46,838 bases of DNA from JAUMXJ01 sp041781135 (GTDB lineage: Bacteria > Bacillota > Clostridia > Peptostreptococcales > Acidaminobacteraceae): NCBI GenBank assembly GCA_041781135.1, contig JBHAZV010000005.1, positions 1 through 46,838 on the forward strand, written 5' to 3'. The notes under the pieces were generated by a model. The model had not been told where the DNA came from. It made no database searches and worked only from the letters and a program-made list of their open reading frames with translations. A program made the position numbers and the translations under genes. This document shows positions 1 through 8,419 of this stretch, one piece after another (the first letter of the stretch is position 1; every line of letters begins with the position of its first letter).

Positions 1-1476
1 GGGGACTTCGCTGACTATGCGGGAAGCAACTTTTTCGAGTACATCGTAAGGCACGCGCGCAAAGTCGGATGTCATGCCGTCTACTGAAGTGACGGCGCGT
101 ATTCCCACGGCGTCAGAGTAGGTGCGCTCGTCGCCCATTACGCCGACTGTCCTGATGCCCGGCAGCACGCAGAAATATTGCCATATTTCGCCATGCAGTC
201 CTGCATTTTTGATTTCCTCACGCAGAATTGCATCTGCAGCGCGCAGTTTTGCAAGCCGCGGTTCGGACACTTCGCCGAGTACTCTTATTGCAAGCCCTGG
301 TCCAGGGAATGGCTGCCTTGAAACGAGGTCCTCAGGGATGCCGAGCACCCTGCCTACAGCGCGTACTTCGTCCTTGAAAAGCATTCGCAGCGGCTCAACT
401 AATTTGAATTTGAGATCCTTTGGCAGCCCGCCCACATTGTGATGACTTTTGATAACTTTGGCGGTATCGGTGCCTGACTCGATTACATCCGGGTATATCG
501 TTCCCTGAACGAGGAAATTTGCGCCCTCGATTTTAGATGATGCATCTTCGAAAACCCTGATAAATTCCTCGCCGATGATCTTTCGTTTGCGCTCCGGCTC
601 GGTGACACCTGCAAGCTTGGAAAGGAAACGCTCGCGCGCGTCGATTTTTATAAAATTCATATTAAAGCGCTTGGTGAAAACTTCTTCGACTTCTTTGGCC
701 TCATTTTGTCTGAGCAGACCGTGATCCACAAATATGCATGTGAGCCTGTCTCCGATTGCTTTGTGCACCATCACAGCGGCTACAGAGGAATCGACGCCGC
801 CCGACAGGCCGCATATTGCTCTGCCTTCGCCGATTTGCTCGCGGATTCTTGCCACTTCTTCTTCGGCAAATGCTCCCATATTCCAAGTGCCGGCTAATTC
901 GCAGACGTTCCTGAGGAAGTTTTCTATTAAATTTCTGCCAAACGCAGTATGTTCCACTTCTGCGTGGAATTGTATTCCGAAAAGCTTTTTTGATATATTG
1001 GACATTGCGGCTACAGGACAAGCTTCGGTGCGGGCGTCTATTTCAAAACCTGCAGGAACCTTGGCTACATAGTCAAAATGGCTCATCAGCGCGGTGTTGT
1101 CTGCAATGCCGCTAAATAGGGGATTGGCGCAGTTTGTGCCGATGCTGACCGCGATCTTTCCGTATTCCTGTTTGTTGGCTCTTACAACTTCGCCGCCGAG
1201 TGAGTGAGCCATGAGCTGCATTCCGTAGCATATTCCAAGCACGGGGATTCCAAGTTCGAATATGCGCTTGTCAACGGTGGGCGCGTCGTTCAGGTAGACG
1301 GAACTCGGCCCACCGGAAAAAATAATTCCCGCATAACCGGCGTCACTGATTTTGTCATAGGCGTTTTGCCAGCTTATCACTTCGGAATATACCCCAGCTT
1401 CTCTTACGCGCCTTGCAATGAGCTGGCTGTACTGCCCGCCAAAATCAATTATTACAATACTTTCGTGCTTGTTCAT
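1..1476 (-). CDS. guaA: GMP synthase (glutamine-hydrolysing), 3' end outside window
   Basis: Converts XMP, glutamine and ATP to GMP in the last step of guanine nucleotide synthesis in the cytoplasm. The reading frame is open for 492 codons to the window edge. The last residues seen are ..SRIVSEVP, so about 20 C-terminal residues are missing compared with the usual ~512. The N-terminal class I glutamine amidotransferase domain shows the nucleophile motif GICYGMQL and FHAEVEH. The ATP pyrophosphatase domain shows the P-loop GLSGGVDSSV, and the C-terminal dimerisation domain shows QPFPGPGLAIR. The ATG at 1476 has GGGGG about six bases upstream. It is the last gene of an apparent guaB-lipoprotein-lipoprotein-guaA series, separated from the lipoprotein by a 152-base gap with a tandem repeat and a dyad. 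I see no purine riboswitch in that gap. Confidence 0.97.
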   Translation of the reverse strand, partial: MNKHESIVIIDFGGQYSQLIARRVREAGVYSEVISWQNAYDKISDAGYAGIIFSGGPSSVYLNDAPTVDKRIFELGIPVLGICYGMQLMAHSLGGEVVRANKQEYGKIAVSIGTNCANPLFSGIADNTALMSHFDYVAKVPAGFEIDARTEACPVAAMSNISKKLFGIQFHAEVEHTAFGRNLIENFLRNVCELAGTWNMGAFAEEEVARIREQIGEGRAICGLSGGVDSSVAAVMVHKAIGDRLTCIFVDHGLLRQNEAKEVEEVFTKRFNMNFIKIDARERFLSKLAGVTEPERKRKIIGEEFIRVFEDASSKIEGANFLVQGTIYPDVIESGTDTAKVIKSHHNVGGLPKDLKFKLVEPLRMLFKDEVRAVGRVLGIPEDLVSRQPFPGPGLAIRVLGEVSEPRLAKLRAADAILREEIKNAGLHGEIWQYFCVLPGIRTVGVMGDERTYSDAVGIRAVTSVDGMTSDFARVPYDVLEKVASRIVSEVP

Positions 1477-1496
1477 GTAAGCCCCCTTAGTAATAT

Positions 1497-1538
1497 CTGT
1501 GTTGTGATTCGCATAGCTGTGTTGTGATTCGCATAGCT
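1497..1538. repeat. 20-bp direct tandem repeat, 2.1 copies
   Basis: Two perfect copies of a 20-base unit (1497-1516 and 1517-1536) plus two further bases lie in the leader just upstream of guaA. The unit contains GTTGTGATTCGCATAG. Function is unknown. Copies this exact suggest a recent duplication by slippage or a pair of protein-binding sites. Confidence 0.85.
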
Positions 1539-1546
1539 ACGCCGCA

Positions 1547-1563
1547 GCATGCAAGCTGCATGC
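1547..1563. repeat. Short inverted repeat between lipoprotein gene and guaA
   Basis: Seven-base arms GCATGCA and TGCATGC flank a three-base loop. No T-run follows on either strand, so it is not a standard intrinsic terminator. It could be an operator or an mRNA processing hairpin in the gap before guaA. Confidence 0.5.
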
Positions 1564-1628
1564 ATTTGCTGTAGTGCGCGGTCTGCCCCGATTACAGCGT
1601 TGCTGTTATTGTGTTCGCCTGATTGCAC

Positions 1629-3146
1629 CTACTTGAAAATGCGTATTAAATTATTGAGAATTTCTTCGGAAATGCCGTTCTTGTTCGATGCAATATGCTC
1701 TGTTATGTCAATTATTGTGTCGGAGTTTGATTCGACCGCAAACCATTCGTCGCGCGATTCTACCAATACTGTAGAATCTGCGCTGATATCCAAGCTGATA
1801 ATTTGCATATCGCCGACAGAATGTGTAGCGCCCATTTTGTATTCAATTGCCATAGGTTCCGGATGAATCACCCTTGTCACAGAGGCTGAATAACGCAGGA
1901 TCAGCACGAAGAAATCGTGGTTCTCGGAATGGTGTGTATTTACTGGGATCAAGTCGGCTGAATTGTTTTCCGACAGCAGTCCTCCCATAATCGCTGCAAA
2001 ATCATCGGATTCGACATCGGGAAGCTTGACGACCATTGCATTGATGTTTTCTCCGACGCCGCCGATTTTTGATGAATAGTACTCAAAAACCGGGTTGACC
2101 TTGCGTTCGGTCGCCGGGATATCATTGTACATCGCATCTTGAAAAGTCATTTTGAACGAAAAATTGCCTGTATCTTCATTGACGCCGTCAAGCATATGGG
2201 ATGGAGTGACCACGTGAAGTCGGTTACTTTCATCCACATAGATTCCCGCGTTGGCATCATTTGAAAAATTTTCCAAAATCAGGAATCTCTCGGAAGGATC
2301 TCGCATATCGCGTACTGTGAGCATTGTGTTCCATAGCCTAAACAGATAATCTTTGTACTTTTCTCTGTAGAAATAGTTTTCGTAAATCTTGAGGTCTATG
2401 TTGTTTTCTGCAAAGAGATTTTCGAGTTTGCTAAGGAAGTCCCCAATGTCTATTCCAAAATCGCTTACAACTTGGTCAAACGGCACAAATTCTTCGGTTT
2501 GTTTGTCAAATATATATGTCTCTATGCTGATGAACGGCTGAAGCTTGTAAAAACTGTCGCTCCGAGCCATTATGATACTGAGATACTTGTCACTTTCTAT
2601 TACTCCGTAGTCGTAGTAAACCCATCCGGTATCAGCGTCATAAAGATTGTTTTCAATTGCTTGCGCGATATCTCTGTACATATTTTCGGACTCGCGCAGT
2701 GCCGTCTCTCGTATGTGAGAATTGAAAAGCTTTGCCGTTTCAGTCTGCGCCTTTATTTGAGGGAATTTGGCGTCGGAGTATATGTCATGTCCGGCTTTTT
2801 CAAATATTTCGGCATTTTTGAAATATGTTTTTTCGAGGTTGTAGACTATTCCGCTGCTGTCTCTGCTGCCTATGATGCCGCCGAGTATCTCGGCAAATGC
2901 CGGATTAGGCTGAGAATCGTCGCTTGGAGTTTCTGTTGTTTGCGAAGCTACAGCACTCTCGGTTGTGGAGCTGGACACGGCAGTAGAATTTGTTTCTTTT
3001 GACGCAGATTCTGATATTGACTCTGACGTAGATGTGGTAACTGAAACGGTGGGTTCCTTGACCTGACTGCACCCTGCGGCGACGGCGGCGATCAGTACGC
3101 TGACTGCTGCAATGGCGATAGTGTGCTTGATTTTATTGATTGACAT
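1629..3146 (-). CDS. Secreted lipoprotein, DUF4163/DUF3298 (RsiV/PdaC-like) type
   Basis: The 505-residue product starts with a lipoprotein signal peptide whose lipobox ends AAGC, with the lipidated Cys at residue 26. A Ser/Thr-rich linker follows to about residue 75. Residues ~115-260 have the layout I associate with DUF4163/DUF3298 domains: a 'P.. and K.Q....F N' start, a DYGVIESDKYLSI strand and then IETYIFDKQTEEFVPF. I infer surface attachment by a diacylglyceryl anchor. The substrate is unknown. It is a diverged paralogue of the next gene upstream (same domain order and similar length). The start is fixed by AAAGGAGG seven bases before ATG 3146. It lies 23 bases after its paralogue and is probably cotranscribed from guaB. 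Confidence 0.75.
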   Translation of the reverse strand: MSINKIKHTIAIAAVSVLIAAVAAGCSQVKEPTVSVTTSTSESISESASKETNSTAVSSSTTESAVASQTTETPSDDSQPNPAFAEILGGIIGSRDSSGIVYNLEKTYFKNAEIFEKAGHDIYSDAKFPQIKAQTETAKLFNSHIRETALRESENMYRDIAQAIENNLYDADTGWVYYDYGVIESDKYLSIIMARSDSFYKLQPFISIETYIFDKQTEEFVPFDQVVSDFGIDIGDFLSKLENLFAENNIDLKIYENYFYREKYKDYLFRLWNTMLTVRDMRDPSERFLILENFSNDANAGIYVDESNRLHVVTPSHMLDGVNEDTGNFSFKMTFQDAMYNDIPATERKVNPVFEYYSSKIGGVGENINAMVVKLPDVESDDFAAIMGGLLSENNSADLIPVNTHHSENHDFFVLILRYSASVTRVIHPEPMAIEYKMGATHSVGDMQIISLDISADSTVLVESRDEWFAVESNSDTIIDITEHIASNKNGISEEILNNLIRIFK

Positions 3147-3169
3147 TTTTCCTCCTTTTTACAATATCC

Positions 3170-4726
3170 TTATTGGCATCGCTCGACATTGGTAATAAAC
3201 ATAAAAAATTCTTTTGTTTCTTGCGCTATTTCTGTTGAAGGCTCGATTTCGTCTGCAAAGCTTCCCATCGAGAATTCCGAGTAATCTCCGGCATATGTAC
3301 TGCAGTCACCGGAGACGGTTAGCGAAGCGTGCCGTCTGAAGCTTTGTACTTCTAATGTCGGCTGCTCCTCGGCGTTTCTTATTATTGCGAATACAGTCGG
3401 CCCGCTTGTATGATATATATACCCGTAATCATCATGAATTGACTTTAATGATACGACATTTGCGGTGTATTTCGGTATTATCATATAAAAATCCGTGTAG
3501 TCCGGCTGGGCCGCGGTGTAGTAGCTGATCATTTTCAGATCGTTTGTTGTTATGTCAAGTGAGTTCAGGATACCCTGCAGCTTTTGAAGCGTTTCTTCGC
3601 CGCCGCAGCCGAGATAAGCTGCCATTGCCAGAGGTTCTTCGTCAAAGCTGCTGATATTGCACGCTTTCTTGAAAGTGGAACTGATTTGAGTGTCTGGAAT
3701 TACCAGCTTGGATACTGGTAGATCGAGCACGTCTATCAGGCTCGCATCTTCGTTTTGTCCTGCAAATTCTTCGCCGCGCGCCATCGCGGTATATGCATAA
3801 ATCACGCGCACATTATTCTCGCTGTCCAGATAGAAAGAAGGGGCGGTCGCCAATTCGATAGACGACATCGGAATATCGTTTGAATCGATTTTCTCCCATA
3901 GGGCGAGCAGGTAGTCGGAGTAGTGATCTCGGAATGCCTCGCCGGAAAACTCTTTGAAAGAGTCGGTGTTTGAATACAGATACGGAAGATATTCAAGTGC
4001 GGATACTAATTCCTCGACTTTTATCGGCAATTTCTTGGCTGCAGAGCCTTCGTTTGTCGCGCCACTGCCGATCCGTTCGAACAATTTTGCAAAATTCAGG
4101 TATTCCCCTGTATTTTTGTCGAATACATATGCATCTACAAAGTAGCTGGCTCCTCCTGCCAGAAAAACAGCAGGATATGCCTTTGCGCACACTATGCTAA
4201 GGTACTCGTCGCTCTCGGAAATCCCGTAGTCGGCATATTCTATGCCGAGGGATCCCGCGTCTTCTATGTATGAATCATAGTCTGAGCCACCCAAGCTGCT
4301 AAGGTATTGCAAACGCTCTAAATCTTCGTGTGAGCGCATTTTCATGCACTGGTTGAATTTTGCGGCATCTTCCGATTGCAGCTTCAGTTGGGGATACCTG
4401 TGCCTTATGACTTTTTCGTGGTCGAGCCCCGCCTCTTGGAGTACAGTTTTTAATTTTTCGTAATCTTCAGATTCTAAATCAAATACCAAATCCGAGGTGT
4501 TGCGGATCTCTATTAGCCCTCCGAGAATTCTTCCCAGCGCGGCGGATTGAAATTCTTCTGCGCTGAGCGGTGAGCTTGTGCTCTGTTCAGATGTTTCTGC
4601 CGTGTGTGACAGGGCGGCCTGTGAAGTTGAGGAGGTATCTTGAACTGATACGCCGCAGCCGGTAAGCAAAAGCACCGCTGTTACGATGAACAGCGAAAGC
4701 TTGAATCGGATGCAGCATTTTTTCAT
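3170..4726 (-). CDS. Secreted lipoprotein, paralogue of the preceding DUF4163/DUF3298-type protein
   Basis: The 518-residue protein has a lipobox ending LTGC (Cys24) and a Ser/Thr-rich linker. A domain follows containing PQLKLQSEDAAKFN, YADYGISESDEYLSIV and VDAYVFDKNTGEYLNF. The last two match in order the DYGVIESDKYLSI and IETYIFDKQTEEFVPF segments of its neighbour, so a tandem duplication is clear although identity is low. The ATG at 4726 is preceded by AAGGGAG, which overlaps the guaB stop codon with a somewhat long spacing. That suggests translation coupled to guaB. The role is unknown; DUF3298/DUF4163 domains occur in cell-wall enzymes and sigma-V regulators. Confidence 0.75.
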   Translation of the reverse strand: MKKCCIRFKLSLFIVTAVLLLTGCGVSVQDTSSTSQAALSHTAETSEQSTSSPLSAEEFQSAALGRILGGLIEIRNTSDLVFDLESEDYEKLKTVLQEAGLDHEKVIRHRYPQLKLQSEDAAKFNQCMKMRSHEDLERLQYLSSLGGSDYDSYIEDAGSLGIEYADYGISESDEYLSIVCAKAYPAVFLAGGASYFVDAYVFDKNTGEYLNFAKLFERIGSGATNEGSAAKKLPIKVEELVSALEYLPYLYSNTDSFKEFSGEAFRDHYSDYLLALWEKIDSNDIPMSSIELATAPSFYLDSENNVRVIYAYTAMARGEEFAGQNEDASLIDVLDLPVSKLVIPDTQISSTFKKACNISSFDEEPLAMAAYLGCGGEETLQKLQGILNSLDITTNDLKMISYYTAAQPDYTDFYMIIPKYTANVVSLKSIHDDYGYIYHTSGPTVFAIIRNAEEQPTLEVQSFRRHASLTVSGDCSTYAGDYSEFSMGSFADEIEPSTEIAQETKEFFMFITNVERCQ

Positions 4727-4744
4727 AAATCGACGATAGCTCCC

Positions 4745-6202
4745 TTAGTCAAACTGCGCAGTGCTATAGTTTGGAGATTCCTTTGTAATTGCAATGTCGT
4801 GAGGATGGCTCTCCCTGAGTGCGGCGCTTGTAATTTTGACAAATTCGGCATTTTTGCGGAGAGTTGCGATATCCGGAGCTCCGCAATAGCCCATTCCGGA
4901 TTTGATTCCGCCGACAAGCTGGTATATGACATCCTTTAGGTGACCGCGGTAAGGCACTCTGCCCACGACACCTTCCGGAACATATTTCTTTGCTTTATCT
5001 TGGAAATATCTGTCGCCTGAACCCTTTTCCATTGCTTCGATCGAGCCCATCCCGCGGTATACTTTGTAATTCCTGCCTTGATAGATGATGGTCTCGCCGG
5101 GACTTTCCTCGGTTCCGGCAAACAATGAACCGAGCATTACTGCTGCCGCTCCTGCTCCAAGCGCTTTCACGATATCGCCGGAGTATTTGACGCCGCCGTC
5201 GGCGATTATGGTCTTGCCGAGCGCCGCCGCTTCCTCTGCGCAGTCCATTACTGCTGTGAATTGCGGTACGCCGATTCCTGCAATAACTCGTGTAGTGCAG
5301 ATCGAACCTGGCCCTATGCCTACTTTTATGACATCTGCTCCCGCTGCTGCAAGGTCGCGCGTGCCTTCCTTAGTTGCGACATTTCCGGCGATAAGGCAGA
5401 TGCTTGGGTATGCCGCTTTGATTGCCGAGACGGTTTCAAGTACATTTTTGCTGTGTCCGTGCGCCGAATCCACTACTATTGCGTCTACTCCTGCGCCTAC
5501 GAGAGCTTTTACTCTGTCCATGTAGTCGCCGGTTATTCCGACAGCAGCGCCCGCCAGCAGCCTTCCCATTCCATCGGTGGCGCGGTTAGGGTAGACGAGC
5601 TTTTTTTCGATGTCCTTTATTGTGATAAGCCCTCTTAAAATTCTGTTCTCGTCGACAAGCGGCAGCTTTTCGATTTTATATTTTCGGAGGATTTCGCCTG
5701 CATCTTCGAAATCTATGTCGGGTGATGCAGTGACGAGCCTGTCTTTTGTCATTACGTCGCCTATGCGAGCCTCCATATCGCTTTCGAAGCGTATGTCTCT
5801 GTTTGTTATTATGCCGACGAGCATTTTTTTATCGTCAACTATAGGCACGCCGGAGATTCTGTAGCGGCTCATGAGCGCTTCGGCATCTTTGACTTTGTGA
5901 TCCGGCGACAGTGAAAATGGATCTACTATGACGCCGTGTTCACAGCGCTTGACTTTGTCGACTTCGAGCGTTTGTTCCTCTATAGTCATATTCTTATGTA
6001 TTATCCCGATGCCGCCTTCTCTTGCAATAGCGATGGCGAGCTTGGAATCTGTCACGGTGTCCATTCCTGCGCTAATTATAGGGATGTTGAGCGTCAGTCC
6101 CGGCGACAGTGATGTTTTTACGCTGGTTTCAGTCGGTAGTATTTCCGATCGGCGAGGAACAAGCAATACATCGTCGTAAGAAAGTCCGTCTCTCAAAATC
6201 AT
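4745..6202 (-). CDS. guaB: Inosine-5'-monophosphate dehydrogenase
   Basis: Oxidises IMP to XMP with NAD+, the step that commits purines to guanine nucleotides. GuaA then uses the XMP. The 485-residue protein has the TIM-barrel start DGLSYDDVLLVP, an inserted CBS-domain pair at about residues 90-205, the active-site loop GIGPGSICTTR with catalytic Cys302, and the flap region YRGHLKDVIYQLVGGIKSGM. I choose ATG 6202, which has GGAGG five bases upstream. An upstream in-frame TTG at 6214 overlaps that Shine-Dalgarno and is not credible. A TATAAT box lies 30 bases upstream. Two lipoprotein genes follow within 20-45 bases, and guaA follows those. Confidence 0.98.
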   Translation of the reverse strand: MILRDGLSYDDVLLVPRRSEILPTETSVKTSLSPGLTLNIPIISAGMDTVTDSKLAIAIAREGGIGIIHKNMTIEEQTLEVDKVKRCEHGVIVDPFSLSPDHKVKDAEALMSRYRISGVPIVDDKKMLVGIITNRDIRFESDMEARIGDVMTKDRLVTASPDIDFEDAGEILRKYKIEKLPLVDENRILRGLITIKDIEKKLVYPNRATDGMGRLLAGAAVGITGDYMDRVKALVGAGVDAIVVDSAHGHSKNVLETVSAIKAAYPSICLIAGNVATKEGTRDLAAAGADVIKVGIGPGSICTTRVIAGIGVPQFTAVMDCAEEAAALGKTIIADGGVKYSGDIVKALGAGAAAVMLGSLFAGTEESPGETIIYQGRNYKVYRGMGSIEAMEKGSGDRYFQDKAKKYVPEGVVGRVPYRGHLKDVIYQLVGGIKSGMGYCGAPDIATLRKNAEFVKITSAALRESHPHDIAITKESPNYSTAQFD

Positions 6203-6231
6203 TACAGCCTCCAAATCTATATGTTTATAAC

Positions 6232-6261
6232 ATTATAACACTATGGCGGCAAAAAATGTAA
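6232..6261 (-). promoter_or_regulatory. Putative sigma-A promoter of guaB
   Basis: On the minus strand a perfect TATAAT (6232-6237) is preceded by a weak -35 TTACAT (6256-6261) at 18-bp spacing. This gives a short leader ending in the guaB Shine-Dalgarno. The -10 is convincing, the -35 less so. Confidence 0.55.
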
Positions 6262-6293
6262 CAAAGTGACCGAAAAATTTTTCCCACAAAACG

Positions 6294-6325
6294 AATAAGT
6301 CAGAAGTTTCAACTTCCGACTTATT
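6294..6325 (-). terminator. Intrinsic terminator downstream of the zinc-finger miniprotein gene
   Basis: Arms AATAAGTC and GACTTATT (6294-6301 and 6318-6325), extended by GAAG/CTTC with one mismatch, form a long hairpin. On the minus strand it is followed by CGTTTTG. It separates the regulator/miniprotein operon from guaB. The T-run is modest. Confidence 0.6.
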
Positions 6326-6350
6326 GTGCTTTTAATTCAACGATTTCGCA

Positions 6351-6536
6351 TCAGTTGACAACAGTTTTTCTGTGCGAACAGCTTGGAATAATGTTTTGTA
6401 CATACTCGATGCAGTCGTCGCACACAAGACCATTTTTGAAAATCCTAAGCTTGTCTGTGTCTTTTAAGCAGAGACTGCATGTGCATAGCAGTACGTTTTC
6501 ACCGTTGTCTGATACTGATAAATTCTCCGTTTTCAT
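6351..6536 (-). CDS. Stand-alone ClpX-type C4 zinc-finger miniprotein
   Basis: This 61-residue protein is almost entirely one zinc-binding domain: CSLCLKDTDKLRIF, then VCDDCIEYVQNII. The C-x2-C...C-x2-C spacing and the hydrophobic tail copy the N-terminal zinc-binding domain of the ClpX unfoldase, which recruits substrates and adaptors. No AAA+ part follows. In ClpX this domain dimerises and binds adaptors, so a free copy could act as an adaptor or competitor, but that is inference. The ATG at 6536 is preceded by AGGAAGG. It lies 19 bases after the XRE regulator and is clearly cotranscribed with it. Confidence 0.75.
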   Translation of the reverse strand: MKTENLSVSDNGENVLLCTCSLCLKDTDKLRIFKNGLVCDDCIEYVQNIIPSCSHRKTVVN

Positions 6537-6555
6537 TTGAGCCTTCCTTTTTTTA

Positions 6556-6921
6556 TTATTTCGGAGGCAATTCTCCGATTTGCTTTTTGTAAGTTTCTTT
6601 TATGACACTTGCAATAAATCGTTTGTGCTCATCGTCAAATTCCCTTGCAAGTTCGATAGCTTCCTCAAGCTCGTACTCTGCGCTTTCAAAAATCGGCACA
6701 TTTTCTTTGGCGAGCTCAAAATCGGCTAAAAACTCCGCGACTTCATACTTGTTAAGTTCAAGGTTTTGAATAAAGTTTGCGACAGTCGATGCATTTGGAG
6801 TTCTTTGACCGGTTTCGTAGAAGTGAATTGCACTCTGGGAAGTCTTTAGCATTTTTGCTAATTCTTTCTGAGTAAGCCCTCTTCTTCGTCTGAATAGTTT
6901 TAGTTTTTGACCGAAACGCAT
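6556..6921 (-). CDS. XRE/Cro-CI family transcriptional regulator
   Basis: The 121-residue protein begins with a helix-turn-helix domain at residues ~4-60, with the motif LTQKELAKMLKTSQSAIHFY followed by ETGQRTPN. An acidic helical C-terminal half probably serves in dimerisation or signal sensing. I prefer ATG 6921 (MRFGQKLKLFRR); a GTG two codons upstream (6927) is also possible, and neither has a good Shine-Dalgarno. It heads a two-gene operon with the zinc-finger miniprotein. Target and effector are unknown; self-regulation would be usual for the family. Confidence 0.85.
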   Translation of the reverse strand: MRFGQKLKLFRRRRGLTQKELAKMLKTSQSAIHFYETGQRTPNASTVANFIQNLELNKYEVAEFLADFELAKENVPIFESAEYELEEAIELAREFDDEHKRFIASVIKETYKKQIGELPPK

Positions 6922-7070
6922 ACCCACTCTTTTTGAATAAGAATTTAGCAGATTATTAACAAACGGGCATACAATATATCTTTATGTAATTTCCAATCTA
7001 CAGTAAATTTTAGTGCTCAAGTCCTTATTTTTTGTTTTACTGTGTGATTTATTAAGAAATATCCGACGAT

Positions 7071-7091
7071 GCCGCGCGGGTTTGACGCGGC
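7071..7091. other. GC-rich hairpin in the gap between ferritin and the XRE regulator
   Basis: GCCGCG and CGCGGC (7071-7076, 7086-7091) enclose a nine-base loop, and TGTCTTTTG follows on the plus strand. The 286-base gap 6928-7213 otherwise holds only the ferritin terminator and presumed regulator promoter sequence. No plus-strand gene ends here, so the hairpin has no obvious client. I assign no function. Confidence 0.35.
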
Positions 7092-7150
7092 TGTCTTTTG
7101 CTTATTGCGGATTTGTTCATGAATATTTGGACGCCGCAAGCTGTAATAAA

Positions 7151-7187
7151 AAAATGACCATATCAGATTTTGCTTTCTGATATGGTC
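7151..7187 (-). terminator. Bidirectional-looking intrinsic terminator after ferritin
   Basis: Perfect 11-base arms GACCATATCAG and CTGATATGGTC (7156-7187) flank a ten-base loop. On the minus strand they are followed by ATTTTTTTA, right after the ferritin stop. On the plus strand the hairpin is followed by CGAGTTTTTT, so it could also work in that direction. Confidence 0.85.
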
Positions 7188-7213
7188 CGAGTTTTTTGCT
7201 TAATGTGTTTGTA

Positions 7214-7705
7214 TTACTGTCTTTTTCCGAGCGCCTTTGAGTAAGAGTACAGCGCAGCTTTGTCATCGCCGAGGAATTTTATAGTGTCGACGATGGACTG
7301 GAATGTAGCTTCTTCTTCCACCTGCTCATCTATGTATTTCCTAAGGAAGTTTTCGGCAGCAAAGTTGCTTTCCTTGATGGCGAGCACGAGCAGATCTGCA
7401 ATGCTCTTGCTGATAAATTTTTCGTGTTCAAGCGCCGCTTCAAACACCTCTAAAACAGAATTGTAGGCTGTTTTAGGTTTGTTCAGCGCAAACAGCTCCA
7501 CGCTCTCGTTCATATCAAACACAAAGTTTGTAAAATCCTCGGCGTGTTCTTTTTCTTCCTTTGCCTGGAGCTTGAAAAAGTGTTCAAATCCCGGGATTCC
7601 AAGATTTTTGAAGTACAATTCCATTCCGGTGTATATGTATGAAGAATCGTATTCCTTTTGAATTTGTGCGTTAAAGCCTTCTAATAGTGTCTTTGAAAAA
7701 GTCAT
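7214..7705 (-). CDS. ftnA: Non-haem ferritin (FtnA type)
   Basis: Stores iron as ferric mineral in a 24-subunit cytoplasmic shell. The 163-residue four-helix protein keeps all ferroxidase ligands: Glu18, Glu51, His54, Glu95, Gln128 and Glu131. They match the E. coli FtnA set with an offset of one. I start at ATG 7705 (MTFSKTLLEGF), which has a strong AAAGGAGG. A longer in-frame start at 7777 would add a non-conserved 24-residue leader and is rejected. It lies 78 bases after the HD gene, so it may have its own promoter in that gap, although I could not identify a convincing one. No Fur box is visible. Confidence 0.95.
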   Translation of the reverse strand: MTFSKTLLEGFNAQIQKEYDSSYIYTGMELYFKNLGIPGFEHFFKLQAKEEKEHAEDFTNFVFDMNESVELFALNKPKTAYNSVLEVFEAALEHEKFISKSIADLLVLAIKESNFAAENFLRKYIDEQVEEEATFQSIVDTIKFLGDDKAALYSYSKALGKRQ

Positions 7706-7783
7706 TTTTCCTCCTTTGAGTTTTTCTTTACGACCATTGTATCCCGAAAAGCACAACAAAGCATTAACTAAATGCAAACACTT

Positions 7784-8419
7784 TTACAAGAGAATATTGC
7801 CGTTTTTGACATTTGCATCTATCTGTGAGATGAGGTATGAGTATAGCTCATCGTTGATTTTCATTATTGGTTCGGCTCTTTTAAGCACCTGTTCCCGTCT
7901 TACTCCGAATTCTCTCCAGGTGCCGCCGTCCATTGCGTGTATATTGCTGAGCATAGGCTGCAATCTGTCCATTGCATTGGCGTAGACCGCTTCCGGTGTT
8001 TCTTTCGCCTCGAATTCTTCCCACAGTGCAGAAACCATGGCGGCATTAGGGGGCGACATCTTTGTTTTGATAAGCTCCATTGCATTTCTTTCGCGCCCGG
8101 TTTTATCGCTGTTTTTTGCAGCGTCGTATGCGAATGTATCTCCGGCGTACAGCTCGACAATATCGTGGATCAGCAGCATTTTAAGGACTTTGGTCATATT
8201 TATACCAAAGGACGAATATTTTTCGAGCAGCATTGCAATCACTGCGATATGCCAGGAATGCTCCGCATCGTTTTCGCGGCGGTCAGTTCCAAGCACCATG
8301 GTCTTGCGAAAAATATTTTTTATTCCGTCCAGCTCAACAATAAAGCCGATATCCTGCATCAGCTCGGATGCGGCGCTACCTGCTGCAGGCTGCGGAATCA
8401 AGTGCGCTGAAGATTTCAA
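7784..8419 (-). CDS. HD-domain phosphohydrolase (YfbR/HDDC2-like 5'-deoxynucleotidase)
   Basis: This is a cytoplasmic metal-dependent phosphohydrolase. It has the HD signature: ENDAEHSWHIAV with His54, LLIHDIVELYAGDTFAYD with His85-Asp86, and a later Asp in NAMDRLQP. In this family the motif marks 5'-nucleotidases of dNMP salvage; the exact substrate here is unproven. The full frame gives 211 residues from a TTG at 8419 that overlaps the adh stop by four bases and has GGGGG just upstream. Homologues usually begin near MQDIGFIVELDGIKN, so ATG 8359 (191 residues, weak Shine-Dalgarno) is a serious alternative. Confidence 0.8.
   Translation of the reverse strand: MKSSAHLIPQPAAGSAASELMQDIGFIVELDGIKNIFRKTMVLGTDRRENDAEHSWHIAVIAMLLEKYSSFGINMTKVLKMLLIHDIVELYAGDTFAYDAAKNSDKTGRERNAMELIKTKMSPPNAAMVSALWEEFEAKETPEAVYANAMDRLQPMLSNIHAMDGGTWREFGVRREQVLKRAEPIMKINDELYSYLISQIDANVKNGNILL

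Noticed and set aside
1477..1628. Purine riboswitch before guaA (or before guaB)
   Set aside because: None of the conserved purine-aptamer junction or loop sequences are present in either leader.
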